64,000 nucleotides of DNA from Chiridota heheva (GCA_020152595.1 JAIGNY010004072.1:2395001-2459000), one strand, 5' to 3'. Shown: positions 23,545 to 38,100, counted from the stretch's first letter. The notes: generated by a model from the sequence alone, not told the origin. Translations and numbers: made by a program.

Positions 23545-24778
23545 CTGATATATGGGCAGCCATTTGGGCAAAAATTAAAAAGACAGAAAAATACTAACCA
23601 TGAATTAAAAATGGAAAAAAAAGGAACCAATAAAAACGAAAAATATCTAATAAGATAAAAATAAAAACTTTTGACTAGAAAATAAATAAAAAGTATTTAA
23701 TACAAAGTCAAATAAAAGAAAAAGAAATAAGCAGAAACATATAAATTAAAAATGAAATAAATAAAAAGAAAGCAATATAAAAAAAGTATCTAATTAAGGA
23801 AAATATCAATTGAATATGAAATAAATCAAAAGAAAACAATACAAAAGAAAATAAATAATACTGAAATATATCAAATGGAATTTTAGAGAACAATGAAGAG
23901 AAAGCAATAAAAATAATAAATAGAGAAGAAAAACAACAACAATTAAAAATCGGTAAGATTTTATAACACACAATGTTCCACTACAATAACAAAGATTATA
24001 AAAATACTATACAAACACATAATATATCTTCAAATAGATTTTTTTTTCTCTAAATATATAAACATTACTATATCTATAAAACAGTGATATATCTTTAAAA
24101 CAGAAATATAAGTGCAGACAGCCTTTTATCTGTTTATAAATAGAAACAGAAATGTATAAGTACAAAAAAATATATATGAATAAAAAACAAATTATGAGGA
24201 GGAAAAAAAACAACGAATATGTTAAAAGAGAAATATGTGCAGCACTTTGCGCACTACAATGCACTTCACTAGTATTTGAGCCCAGGCGTGGTGAGTATGG
24301 GCCTACAAGCTGTCACTAGCGCTCGAATGCGTTATGTTTGTGCAATGTATGCTATGCTCAGTGTGAAGCCAACTTAAACCCTTAAGGACCCAGGAGTTCA
24401 AAACGTGAAAACAAAATTATCAAAATTTTGTTTTCAAAATTAATTTTCACAACTTTCCTTTCGTTTTCTACCACTACAAGTTTAGTTTCTATGAATGTTA
24501 AGACAATTACCTTTTCAATGAAAAAGTCAAATTAAAGAAATTATCGTTAAAAATATGCAAATTTGCACACTTTAGACCAAATTAGGCCAGTTTTTTTTTG
24601 GCCTGTATTTTTCTTGTGAATAATGGAAAATGAGGATTATTTTTACATATTAAGATTGTTTGTGAGATTTCCTTTCCATTGATACCAGTCTAATTTTTTT
24701 TCTCAAAGCAAAACATGCAAAAACAATGAAAATAAACACACACAAAATCACCGCTGTAATTACTACCGGAAAAAAGAA

Positions 24779-24850
24779 AGCCACATTTCTAGTGCGCGGA
24801 TCGAACTCAGGCCAACGCGAGCTGTGCGCTGAGATTTGTCACTAGACCAA
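24779..24850 (-). other. tRNA-like relic
   Basis: On the minus strand a box A-like GGTCTAGTGACAAATCTC is followed by a five-pair anticodon stem AGCGC/GCGTT with loop ACAGCTC (anticodon AGC by position) and a B box GAGTTCGATCC. T and acceptor stems pair poorly. It is most likely a tRNA-derived relic inside the foldback element rather than a functional tRNA. Confidence 0.35.
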
Positions 24851-24919
24851 AGTGTCTAAGCATAAATAAAAATTGCTTGGGGTACTTGCTCTTTCTGATA
24901 TCAATTAAAAGTACATGGC

Positions 24920-25669
24920 TTGGCCTTTCTTACGATACATTTTGCGTATGGTAGGTGTATTGCGATCAGAACTTACGGATTTTTCCAAATTTTGGTCTCA
25001 AAAAGGCTAAAAATTATCAAATTTGGCACAAATTTGGCCAAAAAAGATATTGATGGTAGGGCAGTCAAAATTCCACCGGAATTGGATACTTTGATGTCTT
25101 TGACAGTTGTCAACGGCTTTTTAAGCAAAAGCTAGGTCTAGAAGTATGGCAAGGAAGCTTTTTAGGGAAAAAAAAAAAATCCTTAAATTTTGTGCATTTT
25201 TTTAATTCTCTCATTTTCCTGCCAATTTTTTTGCAAAATTCTTCAACACAATCCCCATCAAAAAGTTATATTTTCTGAAAGAACTATTCAAGCTCTTTTA
25301 AATGATACCAAGATCACTACTGTAGGCCTATTTGACAAAAACTATGTCCCAATTGAGCGTGACACACTTGGTCTGGGTATTTAGGAACCTCATGTGGAAA
25401 AAAAAGCTACGGAAACAAATTCCAACCCGGTATTTGTAGAGGCTGTAGGCCTAATTAGAAGGGCAACAGAACTTTTGTCAGAAGCAATAGATGGGAATGC
25501 CTTGGCTAACAGTACCAATACCCTTCGATACCGTGGCTCAGACAGCACCTACCGCACCTACTGCCTGACTGTCTGTAGGCCTGATGTAAGTGTTCGAGTC
25601 TGCGTTAACGAAACCGATATGCATACATATAATATCTGTGGTGCGCAGTTAAACTGCTACCAAGTATAA
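24920..25669 (+). other. Unidentified coding-like frames in the centre of the foldback element
   Basis: Three neighbouring plus-strand frames look less random than their surroundings. The first contains KKDIDGRAVKIPPELDTLMS (about 25040-25100). The second, 25190-25384, contains SERTIQALLNDTKITTVGL and ends TLGLGI. A third, 25394-25669, continues in the same frame beyond a single TAG with VEAVGLIRRATELLSEAIDG. I recognise no family. They may be the broken internal gene of the foldback element or chance frames. No promoter or splice pattern links them convincingly. Confidence 0.25.
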
Positions 25670-26582
25670 TCGGTAGCAGATTGCAAGTGTACGCAACACA
25701 TGTTACATTGCATTGTGGTGCGCAAAGTGCCGCGCATATATATCCCTCTTTACATTTTTTTTTTAATTTTTTTTTTTTTTGTACGTATATATTTTTTTTG
25801 TACTTATATTTCTGTTTGTATATAAAAAAGGCTAAGACTATACTAACATTTCTGTTTAAAGATAAATTGATTTAAAGATACATTGATTTAAAGATATATC
25901 GATTTAAAGATAAAGATTTAAAGACAAATTCAAAAATAAACTGCTTATAGAAACATTTTTATTATTAGATATATTAATGTTTGTATATAAGTAGTTATAT
26001 TTGGAGATATATTTTCTGTTTGTATATTACTTTGATTTTGTTTTCTTTTTATTTATTTCATATCTAATTTGTCGTTTTCTTATTACTATATACTTAAATT
26101 GTTCATTTGTTTCTTTTTATTTGTTTCATTTTTAGTGTATATTTTTCTTATTATCTTTTGTATTCATTTTTATTTATTGCATATTCAATTTATATTTTTG
26201 TATAACATCCTTTTTTTTTTTATTGGTTTCTTTTCAATCATTTCATTTTTAGCTTATGTTTTTATTAATAATTTTTCTTAATTTCTATTGTATTGAATTC
26301 TTTTAATTTATTTCATATTTAATTTATATTTTTTTCTAACATCCTTTTTTATTGGTTTCCTTTTCAATCATTTCATTTTTAGTTTATGTTTCTTATTAAT
26401 AATTTTCTTATTTTTCTTTGTATTGAATTCTTTTCATTTATTTCATATTCAATTTATATTTTTCTTAAAACCTATATTTTTTTATTGGGTTCTTTTTTTA
26501 TTATTTTATTCTTATATTTATGTTTCTTACTTTTTTTTAAATTATTTTTATTTTTGCCCAAACGGCAGCCCATACTGATAAT

Positions 26583-28183
26583 GATATAGTGCAAAAAAAA
26601 AATGGATCACTTTTGATCAAGGAAAAGCAATTAACTAAACTGGAACAGTTAAAAGCAATTTTAATTGTGTTTCATTTGATGGTCCTTAAAAGTGTTCACT
26701 TTGTTTTTTTGACAGGTTGAATCATTGCCATATCTGTAGTAATGGAGCACTGGGTTACAGCACCATCTTGTTTTATTATAGTACAGTAACTCTACCTTCA
26801 TCAGCTTCACTCCACAAAGTTTGCTGATTTTAGGTAAATAACGCATGCTTCACAAAAGTCAATGGGATTTAACATGTGCTCAAAAAAAGTTGCCCTACAA
26901 ATTGATGGCAAGTAAAATTTCAGTATCATAATAAACACCAACATACATGAAAATTCATACACACTTACTTCAATATGTTTTATACAATCTCACCTGGAAA
27001 TGAAACCTTAATTTGCTTGAGAATATGTAAAATGTAAAAAAATTGGTAAAGAAAATAAAATTCAGACCCATTTTGTTTCTGTGTACGTTAAAAACAATTA
27101 CAAGCAATATCACGCACAGAAATGCATCATTACAATGTGCACAATCAACTTTGCAGGCACATTTCAAATGTCTGACAACGTACAGTAAAAAGACGCTGCG
27201 ATGAGAGTGGATTGCACTTGCATGCTTTTTCTGCTACGTACGCTTGAAGAAAAGACAAAAAAAACTAAGGAAATGTTTGCACAACAAATACAAAGGTAGA
27301 TCTTTAAAATAGTTGGCGGACTGTCGATCTTCGATACACTCCTGTCAATCGCACATTTGGTTAGTCTGGTTACGCAATTCTCATGTTTTTCAAGCAATTT
27401 GAGTCAATTTTGTCAAAAAACCATCCGATCTTCTACTTTTGAGGAACAATTTCCTTTAGATTAACCAGCCTACCAGGTTTTTGAACATCCTAGCTACAAG
27501 GTAATCTAATTTTGGTAACATTTGGAGGATATATAGAAAAGCCAGAGTTACTAAAAAAAACTTTGAGAATCATCGTTAACTTTGCACAGTGAAGTCAACG
27601 ACAATTTCCCCCGTGCAGCCGTCTTTTGCATGGCCATTTTCTCAAAATCACAGCCAAAAATGCACACACGGCTTGAGGACTAATACAAAAGCCATGCTGT
27701 ACATTTCTACCTTTTGCTTAACTGAAAAGATTTCCATTGGGAACAACATCTCAACATACAATTTACCATTTTCACTTGAGCAAAAAAGTAATTGATTTCT
27801 AAACAATTTTGTCATCCATGGCATAATATTTGTTTATATATCACAACCGCGATCGCAGCGTGAATAGAACATCAGATAGGCCTAACACTAGGCCTACTTT
27901 CAAAACACTCACTTCACCTGCATGACTGCCTCGCCTCAGAAGCACTGTCGTGTTGTTTACGTTTTGTCATACCTTGTGTATACGTTGTGAACATGTGAAG
28001 CACAACATACAATGATCAATGAAATCGAGATGGCTTATCTAGGAGTTTGCGGTCTCAAAAACTTGATTAAAACAAAGAACTTCCACACTTTTTCTTTTTT
28101 GTGCTTTTTTCTTTTTTGTGTAGAATCTCTTTGGTTGAAGGTACCTCCTCTAAATACCTCAATGAATTACAGAATTAGGAAAC
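26583..28183. other. Non-coding stretch, nothing recognised
   Basis: AT-rich with poly-A and poly-T tracts, probably intronic. Confidence 0.5.
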
Positions 28184-28444
28184 TTACGATAATAATAATT
28201 TTTCAAAAACAACCCCCCGGCAAAATTCATCAGAGGTGTTCACTGTCGCTATCATCATATCGGGACCGCAACAAGTACTTATTGTATTATCAGACACAAG
28301 CCATTGTCTGATAGTATCATTAATAAACAATCGTACCCCCCTGGCCTTCAGCTTATTACCAAACAATTTGTATCCACGTTTGAAATATTCTGATGTAATT
28401 GTGTGATACGAAGATGCTTGCAGGATGAAGAGACGAACAATCAA
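28184..28444 (-). other. Unidentified 86-codon open frame
   Basis: The minus-strand frame reads in a protein-like way in its middle (SEYFKRGYKLFGNKLKARGV, then RLFINDTIRQWL). It has no recognised domain. The upstream side is a T tract ending TTTTTTTGATTG rather than a clear AG acceptor. It may be an exon fragment of a mobile element inside the inferred intron, or chance. Confidence 0.2.
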
Positions 28445-31400
28445 AAAAAAATTTGGAAAGGTTAAAAGATTTTGTTATTTTCTACTCAAGTAAAAACCAG
28501 CTGTAATTCTGGAAGAAGTGGGGCGCAGAGGAGACCTACCCCCTACTTTTGCATAAAATTTCTAAAATTTAGTACATTTTGGGGAAAATTTGCCTCTCCC
28601 CCTTGTTAGATAAAAGGCCATGCCCTTCCCCCTCCCATCCTCCAGACACGCACACTTTCCGGAGAATTTCATAACCACTGAAAGTTTTTACAGAGGTCTT
28701 ATCATTACGCAAAGCCACGCTATGTCAAACGTACATGGCATATGCCTAGCGTCATGTGTATTGAGGGCCAGGTAATATTTTATACATTGAAGTCGTGTTA
28801 ATCTTATGCACTCTGACAGTACAGAACAGAGTGATAACAGGGGTATGTAACCTCTGTGGTCAGATAATAGATTCGAATCAAACAAAATTAAGAGCAAAGC
28901 CAATCTTTGTGTTTTATATGCTTCTAGGAACTGATAAATAAATTGTTTTATATGGAATAATGCTTGAATAAGGGAAAATTTTCTGGAAAAAAATTAATTT
29001 TCTGAATATAAGTACAGTAATTTTAAACAGCAAGCAGTTAAAATATTTTCCTCATGAGTCTGTCCACGTGCGTGGTAGTGTTACATTACGTTGGCATATA
29101 ACCAATATTTTGATGTGATGTGCTTTGCGATTTTTATATGTGGGGATCCGACAGCTGATTTATGATTGGTGCAAACAAGTTTTGTATCAATGCCTAACAT
29201 GGGAAATATAGGGTGGGCTTTAGCATTGCACTCCAGCAGAAACAATTACGTTCGGGGTTAAAGATAGGAGAGGGGTCGTGTTATTTTGAAACTGAAGTTC
29301 CAATAGCAGCATCAGTATTTTATTTTGCCAAAGAAGAGAGCAAGACTCCATCCATTTACTTTGCTTTTATTATGTATGTAAAGGCATAGATGTAAGTATA
29401 CATGTTGCATTTACTCAACTCATTGTTATAAAGGTACTACCATATTGGTAATGTTATCCATTTTTTCATATTTTTTGTTTTAAGTGTAAAATGATATTAA
29501 GAGACTATGTTCTCAATTGAGAAGAGAATTTGTATATCAGCCAGTTTTATTTTACTTTCTTAAAGTAAGAAATGAAAAATGAAGTCAGCACTCATCAGAT
29601 TTGTGTCTATTTTTTTCTCTCAATATTGTTATTCAAATATCAATATCAAATTTAGTGCATGTCAAAGATGATATTTAGGTGCTCATAAAAACGCTATTGT
29701 TTAAAACTGGGACCTTTACAGATTAGAAGTTACAGGGCAAATTTCCCGCAACAATGATCCATGAACACTTAGAATGTCCATGCCATAAGAGAAAGACATT
29801 TTTCAGGACACTTTTGTCTAAAATCATTTACATGCAACCAAACTAATAGGTGTTCTTAGAGGCCATTTTATCCCTTAAATTGCTAAAAACCCAGGAGCTC
29901 TGGGGGCTTCGCCCCTGGACCCCCACCAGGGGCCCTAAAGTGCCCTGAATCCCACACCCATTTTGCAAGTGTTACACGCTTGCATTGTGGTTTTGGCTAC
30001 AATTAAGTACACACCCAAAAATTCCCATTGCACAACAAAATTATTGATTTCTATATCAAACACTGCTCTTGGTGAGATTTAAAGTTCAACAGAAGAATGC
30101 TGTTAAATATGAAATGCTTTACATAGTTTTTAAGATAATGACTAAAATTAGAATATGACATAATATAAATTGAATATAAGCAATCTCATCCCATTCTTTA
30201 AGCGTAAATATTATGTGATCAAAATTTCAACTGCAGTTAATCTTGTCACAAATAAAATGTACATGTAGACTGCAGAAACACCACACAATTGCATAAATTT
30301 ACAAAGTAAACAAATTATAAATCATGTGGTAGCTTAAGATATATGTTGAAATAAATTGCCACATCATGAATTGGAATTAATGGAGCTCTTGGCAAATTTT
30401 TAAAAGTGGTGGCATTAATATTTGCAAGCTTTTACAAGAAGTGAACACATCTATCACACAATAACCATTTGTACAATAGGGAACTGTTCAACCATGGAGT
30501 GCATTCAAACATTCATTTTCAGTAACATTGCTCACAGCAAGAAGTACACACATCATGGGGTGTATTTGATTAAATATGATTTTAAATATCCTTATCGTTG
30601 AGACCTTTATTATTCCTGCATGCAAGCAAAGCATCGATTTACGAAATCAGAATAATTAACCTCTCTTTTATGTCAAGTGCTTCTACAAAATAAGTACCTA
30701 TGAAAGTAGCGCTGTATGGGATCCTGGTAATCACGTAAGTCCCAGTATTGCGTAATCCCGACTACATAACCGGGAATTCTGGTAGTGATAAGAACTATTG
30801 AAAATACCTAACTTTTCTGCTTTTTTAAAAGAAAAATTAATCATGTTTTTTGTCTTCTTTTCTTAATATTTTATACTTAAAACAACTCATTCTAACAAAA
30901 TTCAAGTAAATTTCAGTATTTAGCAAGCACATAAGTTGGTTATAACTTGGTCATTCATGAACTAACTTCGAACTCACGATGTATACACTAGTTCTAACAC
31001 TAGAACCTGGTCCTAAGTTCAATGATTCACACGGCATGAAATGCCTTTCAAAACACTTTAAAAATACCTCCAGTCAATAATAATTGATAAAAATGGGAGT
31101 TCCATCTTCATTTTGTTACAGCAAAATGGCTGAAAGGGCTGTGTAGAACCGCAAGTTTAAGTTTAAAAACTTTCTAATCGATTAAACATGGCGAAGTTTG
31201 CAAGCTTTGAACATGTGCACATGAATGGTCATGGCCTTAATAATGCAATGTACAACACAACGTTATGTGATGCACACTGTGTATGTTTAGCACACTGTGC
31301 AGAGGGACCAGTCATTAGGGTGAGAGCAGTGTGTTAGCCTTATAGGGTAAAAAAATGGGCATGACTGAAATAAGTTTAATTGAGAACATTTTTTTTTTTT

Positions 31401-32116
31401 GACGGGTTGCCAGATTGCAAGATAATAGACTTTACTTGCGCAGTATCTTATTTATGTAGGCCCATGTCTGCAGTTCTAGCGAAAGTGGGGAATCCCAATT
31501 TTTTTCAACATATATGAATTACTGGTTTTATTCTCACATAAGAAATACAGAATTGTTGAGTATGAGTGACATACGTGCAAGGTGGGATTTTCAAAGGTTA
31601 GTTCTTTTATTTTGGGGATTTTTTTGAAGAAAAAAAACAGAACCAAAAGTTTTGTGGTTCCAATGCTTTTTTCATAGGCTGAATGTTTTGCAAAATTTGT
31701 ATTAACTGTTATGTTATTGCATATCATGAATTATTTGTTCCATGAAATTTATTCATAAGCCGCACTCTCCATGCAGATCAATAAAAATGTTGACAACATT
31801 AGCATTTGCATAATAATTAGCATTATCATAGCAAGCATGATGCAAAAACGGTTTCTGATGCTGATCACATCGGAACCAATAAAGGCCAAAATAAAGCATA
31901 TTATTTTTATTTGTGATTCGTTTTAATAGTTAATTGTGTGTGTTATGTTTGACTTTGTGTGTGAAGTACATGTAGGCCTATGCAATGACAGCCACATACT
32001 TTGAACCATAGACGAAATATTGAAAAAAATCCCGAGTAGTTACGCTACCTGGATTCTTCTACCAACACTACCGGTAGTGTGAAATATGCACTTCTAAACA
32101 TAAAAGAAATACATAC
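28445..32116. other. Intron 4 (near side) of the ETV-like gene
   Basis: Sequence immediately downstream of the exon at 32117-32164 on the minus strand. It holds a GC-rich patch at about 29890-29945 (TCTGGGGGCTTCGCCCCTGG and following), a word found in dispersed repeats. Near 31850-31890 it has GATGCTGATCACATCGGAAC, which resembles the tail of the 300-bp repeat at 43150-43180. No exon was found. Confidence 0.55.
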
Positions 32117-32164
32117 CATCTGGTAGCCATTCATCCTGAAGCTGATCAAGATCCTGGAACAGTT
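32117..32164 (-). CDS. ETV-like gene, fourth coding exon (acidic activation core)
   Basis: 48 bases, with acceptor TTTTTGACAG and donor CAGATG/GTATGT. The base carried over from the previous exon completes GAA, giving ELFQDLDQLQDEWLPD. This matches the amphipathic helix that is the most conserved part of the PEA3-group activation domain. The exon leaves in phase 1. Confidence 0.92.
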
Positions 32165-35100
32165 CTGTCAAAAATGGAGAACAAAATTGAAATTGCATAT
32201 CATTGTCAACATTGCAGATTTTTCTACATTGCAGATCTCGCGATATAGAATGTACAAACAGTGCAGTGTAGGCAGAGTAACTAGGGTCTTTCTCTATTGA
32301 TTACAAATTCTAACTTGTCTGTGGACCAATTTCAAGTTACTCTTTGCTATTGATACATCTTATAATGTTCCTGAGTAAATGTATGCTAGTATGGGCATTT
32401 AGCACAAATCACAAATAATCAAATGTATATAAGTTCAACTGACAGCAAATGCTATAACCTTTCTTGCTATAAAGGCAGCACCTGTCCCAAACATAGGAAC
32501 TAATAGACCTTATGCACACGATGTCACTGATCGCTAGTTACGGATGTGCGCCCTCCCTCTGAGGACAAGCCGAGGCTGGTAAATGCACGGTAATGTAAGT
32601 ACTGATATACCTCCAGAACCTGAGTGACTGTTGTAAGTATGGAAATGATCATATGGTAGAACGTTACTGTACAGACCTAACGTTAGGCCTACATACAGTG
32701 GATGTTGATTTCGCCTCATCTTTGGCCACAAAGTTTCATGTAACACTACAGGAAAGAAGACCCATGGCAGAGACCCTTAGACAGACCCCTAGCTTGATTT
32801 AAATCGGGGCAGGGTGCTAGACTTGTTGAAGGGCACATCAATGCACTAGCAAAACGCTGCGTCTTTTCGGCATGGAGTCTAGGGGCCCCTTTACAAACAG
32901 GACAATTGCTTACTATGCTATCGTTCTGTATTCATTTATGAGGTTAATTAGGAATATTAAGTTAAAAAAATAAAATAATAATAATAGTAATGAGGGGCAG
33001 GGCAGACCCCAAGGGGGTAGCGCAGACCCCCAGGGGGCAGGGCAGGCCCACAGAGGGGCAGGGCAGGCCGCCCCTGTAAAACAGCAAAGCCAAGCGTCAG
33101 CCCTAGTATACATCACATACAACATATGTTACAGTAAACTATCAGGCCTAAACAAAGTTTATAAACGTAGTCTAGGCCTAATGTAATTATAAGAGATAAA
33201 ACTGCAACTTGCAAGCGCTAATGACGTTGTGCATATCCCAAGCCAAGGAATGATCAAGTTCAACAACTTAGTATTCAGAGTTCATGTTATAAGACGTCAA
33301 AATCTGGGCTCAAATTGGGCGTGCATTATTGTGCCCCTCAACAAGTCTAGCATCCTGCCCCTTTTTAAATCAAGGTAGGGGTCTGAAATGCATCTTATAC
33401 ATGTAGATTATCCTGCATGCATTTTTTATAAAACAACAGCAACACTTCACATCAAAGAATCAAATCAACCAACCCCTACGCAGCCTAGTACAGTATGTGC
33501 TATTCTAAAAGTGTAATCAATAAGGCCTCTGAAACCAAATCATATGATCTTTATAATACCAAAACCCATTAAAAATTGCAATTGATTAGATGTGGTGAAT
33601 CTGATTATAAATTCAAGGGTTTGGATGGAATAAACGCAGGTTTGGGGTTTATGGTTGAATTAACATCCAAACAATCAGTAAGAGGCACTGTGAGTAATCA
33701 TGTTAGCACATGCCACAGCAAAGTACAGCTAAGGTCCTGCCATATATGAAATGCAAAAAGGTCAGAGAACTTCCTAAGATGGAAATTTCAAATGGGGAAA
33801 AAAAGACTTCTTAAAACCATGAAGAGATGGTCTGTGCTACTTAACATAGTATAACATAACAAGATTACTGGCTAAGAAGGGTTAGTCACCCTATAAAAAG
33901 CCCAAACTAACACCACCACACAAAAAAAAAAAACCGCCCAGAATTAGTAAAGAACTTATCAATGTTGACATTGAAATTGTGAACAGAATTGGAGCTATCT
34001 ACCCACTCAGGCAAACCATTCCACTCATTAACAACTCTTTGCAAAAAGCTAAAATGCCAAATATCTATCCGTGAGAACTCTGGTCAACTTTAAAGTGTTA
34101 CCACGTTTAAAATGAGGCTTAGCTGATACATGCAAAAAATAACAGGAAGTCAAAGCATCACTACCAGTAGGAACCCAAATCATGAACTTTACTGCACACA
34201 TGAAGTTACATTAAACCTTGCAAAAAATATTTGAAGAAAAAAGTTGAAGAACATTGTATTCCATGTTAAGGGATTTCAAATTTGCAAAACAAATGAAAGG
34301 GCATTTCTTACAATTGAATATATTCTGTGATCATGATATCACTGAAGTTTCTGTACTTTTAACTACATGGGTCAAATAACAGCACTTACAACGTGTTTAC
34401 TAGTTATAAAAATAAAACTGATTGTACATGTTTGAAATATACACAAACAAAAGCACATAAACATTTATCTTAATGAATAACAAGTGAACCACAAATTACT
34501 GTAAATATTTAGAAAGTTAATCACACAAGTAAGTCAATAAAAATTATCAAGTCTAATATTTTCTTTATGGCAAAAAATACGCCATCCACTGGGAATCATT
34601 AACGTTTTGCTTTTATATACTCCTCAATTTGTTGTTTCTATTTTCTGTTATAATGTTCCAACCTGACAATATTTTATATTGAACCCCTCTTTCATTACAT
34701 TTCTTAAAAAAAAAAATTCCAAGTTACTTATTTTGGGAGATATATCAGTCAGAACTAGTATTAAATTGTAAAAGTATACCAGTGGAGCAAGCTTGCACGG
34801 TATACCGGTTTTGTAACTAAAACCGGTTTCAGGACAGCAGTTTCGGTCTGATTTATATTTCATGAAAAACCGGAAGTACTGAAAATAACCAAATCACTAC
34901 AAAAAATTGTCAAAAGATGGTAAAAAACTATTTTATTCAAGTGAAAAGAAAATTCATGCTTTGTGTCAACATGCTTTTCGTAGTTTTGTTTGATATATTT
35001 GTGAGAATATGTAACATTTATGCAGATTCAATCAATAAATACTATTGAGAATGTTTGGAAATAAAGTCATAATGTACCTGCAGATAACAGGTTCGATGAT

Positions 35101-38100
35101 GCAATGTATTTGCGTCTTCCGGGCTAATATTTCCCTAACCACAACAAATTCATTCCTTTATAATCCCTTTATTTGAAGTCATGTCTCTCCCGAGTCCTTT
35201 AAAATACTTGGGAATCCATTATAAATCCCGACAAATTTATCACAAATCGCAAGCCAAGTATTACGAGAGCATTTGGAAATTCACATCCAACCACGCCCTA
35301 ATGTACTGACTGACCCTATGCATGTACATAGAGCTAGTACAAGTTATAACACATTATTCAATGTGTGTGCATATGGGCCCCTGGATACAAATGAAACTTT
35401 GCGTGAATGACCCTAGATTCACAAGTGTCATAGTAACATGATTAATAAATAGGTTTTCAAGGGTGATATCATTTTCAAAAGTTTTTTTTTCAGTTTGAAT
35501 TCGACAGCTTATGCCAGGGAGAGGGGGGGGGGGGGAGGAACAATCGCTATAAATAGCTGTGGCATTGTTTAGAAGAGGGTGAATTTATTACGTCATTGTT
35601 ATGGAATAACGATGTAATGTAAAACGAAGATAAATTATTCCTGTTACCAGCTTGGTTTGTGAATCAAATCAAGCTGGTATGATTCACATTTCACAATGAG
35701 GTCGCAAGTGATAACGACCATTCATTTCCTCAAAAAGTTTGTATTCATTCCCTCAAAAAGTTTGCTTTCCTTCCCGTCATCTCATTTTCATGTGTATAAT
35801 AAACCTCTGAACAACAGTCCCGGTAAAAATTGTTCAGATTCAAAAAGATTTCATGCATTATGTTTTGAAAGATTTCTTCCATTCTCCTGCATGTTTACTC
35901 ATAGTAGTAGCCTACGAGCGATGGAATCTTCCATTCCAATCATTGTATTGTAAGTAATTGATCCATACCACATGTCATTCGCTTGGGGGTACAAGCTCAA
36001 ATTATTTCATTGGTTCAAAGTGGAGCAAGTTTATATATGTTTTTTGATAGCCATTAGGTGACAGCCTGTTGGTACGCATAAATTAATAATATTATTTCTG
36101 CATTCTGCTCTGCATATAATTTTACAAGTAGAATGTTCAAATACAGATGTGTTTTGCTGCTTTATATTATTCTGAATGACCAAACATATTGTTTATCATT
36201 GTTAAACGTTTCAAATCAATGTTGAACTTATCTGCAGAGTGCTGCATAATTGCTTAAGATTGGGTGTGTGGCATGTGTTGTAAAATGAAAATGTTTTCAT
36301 AGCTCCTTGCTGAAACAAGGTCTGGTTTGGTTTAAGTACAGAGTACAATGTATTTCAGTTTAAAAAAAAAGAGGAAGATGAAAGCAAAAAGTCAAAATAA
36401 ACGATTCTACCGGGGCTTGAACTCACGGCATGATTTGAAAAAAAAACGTTACTTGCGAACGCCGAAGCATCTGGGCTATCTCGTGTGGTGACCTTTAAGG
36501 CGTTTTAAATAACTACATACCTTGCAATACGAGACAACGAATCGCGCAGCAAAATTTTGACCAATCAAAAAATTTGAAAGGAATTCAAATATTGTGCACA
36601 TATGACAATATCGCCTCTTTAAGTACACTAGAAAATGCCACTGCGATGCACAAATGGGGCCTATTTAAAGTAAAAGCATAGCAAGAATGAATATTGAACT
36701 TTAAAAATAACAGAGGTACAGTATGCATGATTGATGAGGATTTTTTTGGTTCAGCTATTTGTTTTCTTTTTTCTTTTTTCAAATAGGAGCCACGGCCTGG
36801 CAATGGTTAATGTTTCAAAGAAATGTTCAGTATCAAGTGGGTGTAATCTAAATTGTAAGATTTTCCCACCGTATGCAAATCAGCAACAATTGTACTGCAT
36901 TATCACTGATCAAGTATACGATGGCTAGCGTCACACCGCAAGATGATGCATTTAGAGGCTTAATTTATCGTTTTACAAGCATCCAGCCTATTTCTTTTCT
37001 TTTTATATAGAAGAAATTTGAAATCAAAACTGTGAATTAGAAATTGTGAGCAAATAAGGGCATATAGATGGTCTGTCGAGAAAACGTTTTTCACAACTTA
37101 TTTTACGTGACTGCCTTGGAACCTAGACTGACAAAGGGGTAAAATCTGCATTATTTGAGGGGCAAAATGGGGTATATAAAATCACTTTACACGCAAACAA
37201 CATTAAAGTTTATTAATACATTTTATTAATCAATGCCCCCGTTATCATTTTCAACATTTACAGAAAATACTGTTATACAAACCAACGTTAGCAGCTATCA
37301 TATAACAGTGCAGTACACTGCAGTTATAGTTACTGTAATGCATTTTATGTTCAAAGCTTGTTTACATTATGGGTGAAAAAGCAATTTCCAGTTAAAACCG
37401 GTTTTGGAAACCGGCCGGTTTCACGTCGGGCAAAACTGTGCAAGCTTAAAGTGGAGTATTACAGAGAGATTAAGTGCAATCAGTTATCACATTACAATTC
37501 ATGTTGTCACATGTGTATACATTGTGAGGCATATGGACAGACATGAGATTGCAGGTTTGTCATGCAAGAGAAGATCAAAATTTAAAATGCACAAATAGAA
37601 ATGGAAACAAAAAAGAATGTATTCATTAGTTATAATAGTTAAATAACTCTACACAAGTCTTAAACTAATGCCATGAATCAATCATATGCTGCATTCTAGA
37701 ACAAATGCCTACCAGCTTAGAGATGGTTTCATAATGGTGTTTACAACTATAGCTTTAATATTGATATTGATACGTACCATGAAAGAAGGTCTGTGAATTG
37801 AAGTCAAGTAATGTACACTAAATGAGTATTTGCCACAAATTGTGAATACATTTGTTTTGAAGAAATATACAGCACAAAATCTACATACATGTACAATACA
37901 GTTCCTAGCATTAAAATTTTTCATTTCAGTCTTAGAAAACGCTGAGAGGGTTTGTTTGGGATATGAATAAAATTCTGTGTCACACTGAACTACTAACCTT
38001 CTTGTGTGGTAGATTAAAAACATGATGGATTAACAAAGAAAAGAGAGAGGTTTGCCTATTTACACATCACAAATTTGAATATTCAGACCTGACAATTCAT

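Larger units (their letters stand above)
23545..26582. mobile_element. 3-kb AT-rich foldback element
   Basis: Two long arms, about 23545-24270 and 25705-26582, are inverted copies of each other. The outer ends TGATATATGGGCAGCCATTT and the reverse complement of AACGGCAGCCCATACTGATA correspond. The inner edges pair GCAGCACTTTGCGCACTACA (24239) with TGTGGTGCGCAAAGTGCCGC (25714). The arms are A-rich on the left and T-rich on the right, with a degenerate period built from AATAAATAAAA-like words. The centre (24271-25704) is less AT-rich, with TAGGCCTA words and some coding-like frames. No clean target duplication was found, so superfamily is unassigned. Confidence 0.75.

Noticed and set aside
30705..32095. 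Possible terminal inverted repeats (GGGATCCTGGTAATCACG and a partner near 32030)
   Set aside because: Similarity is patchy and no target duplication could be found.
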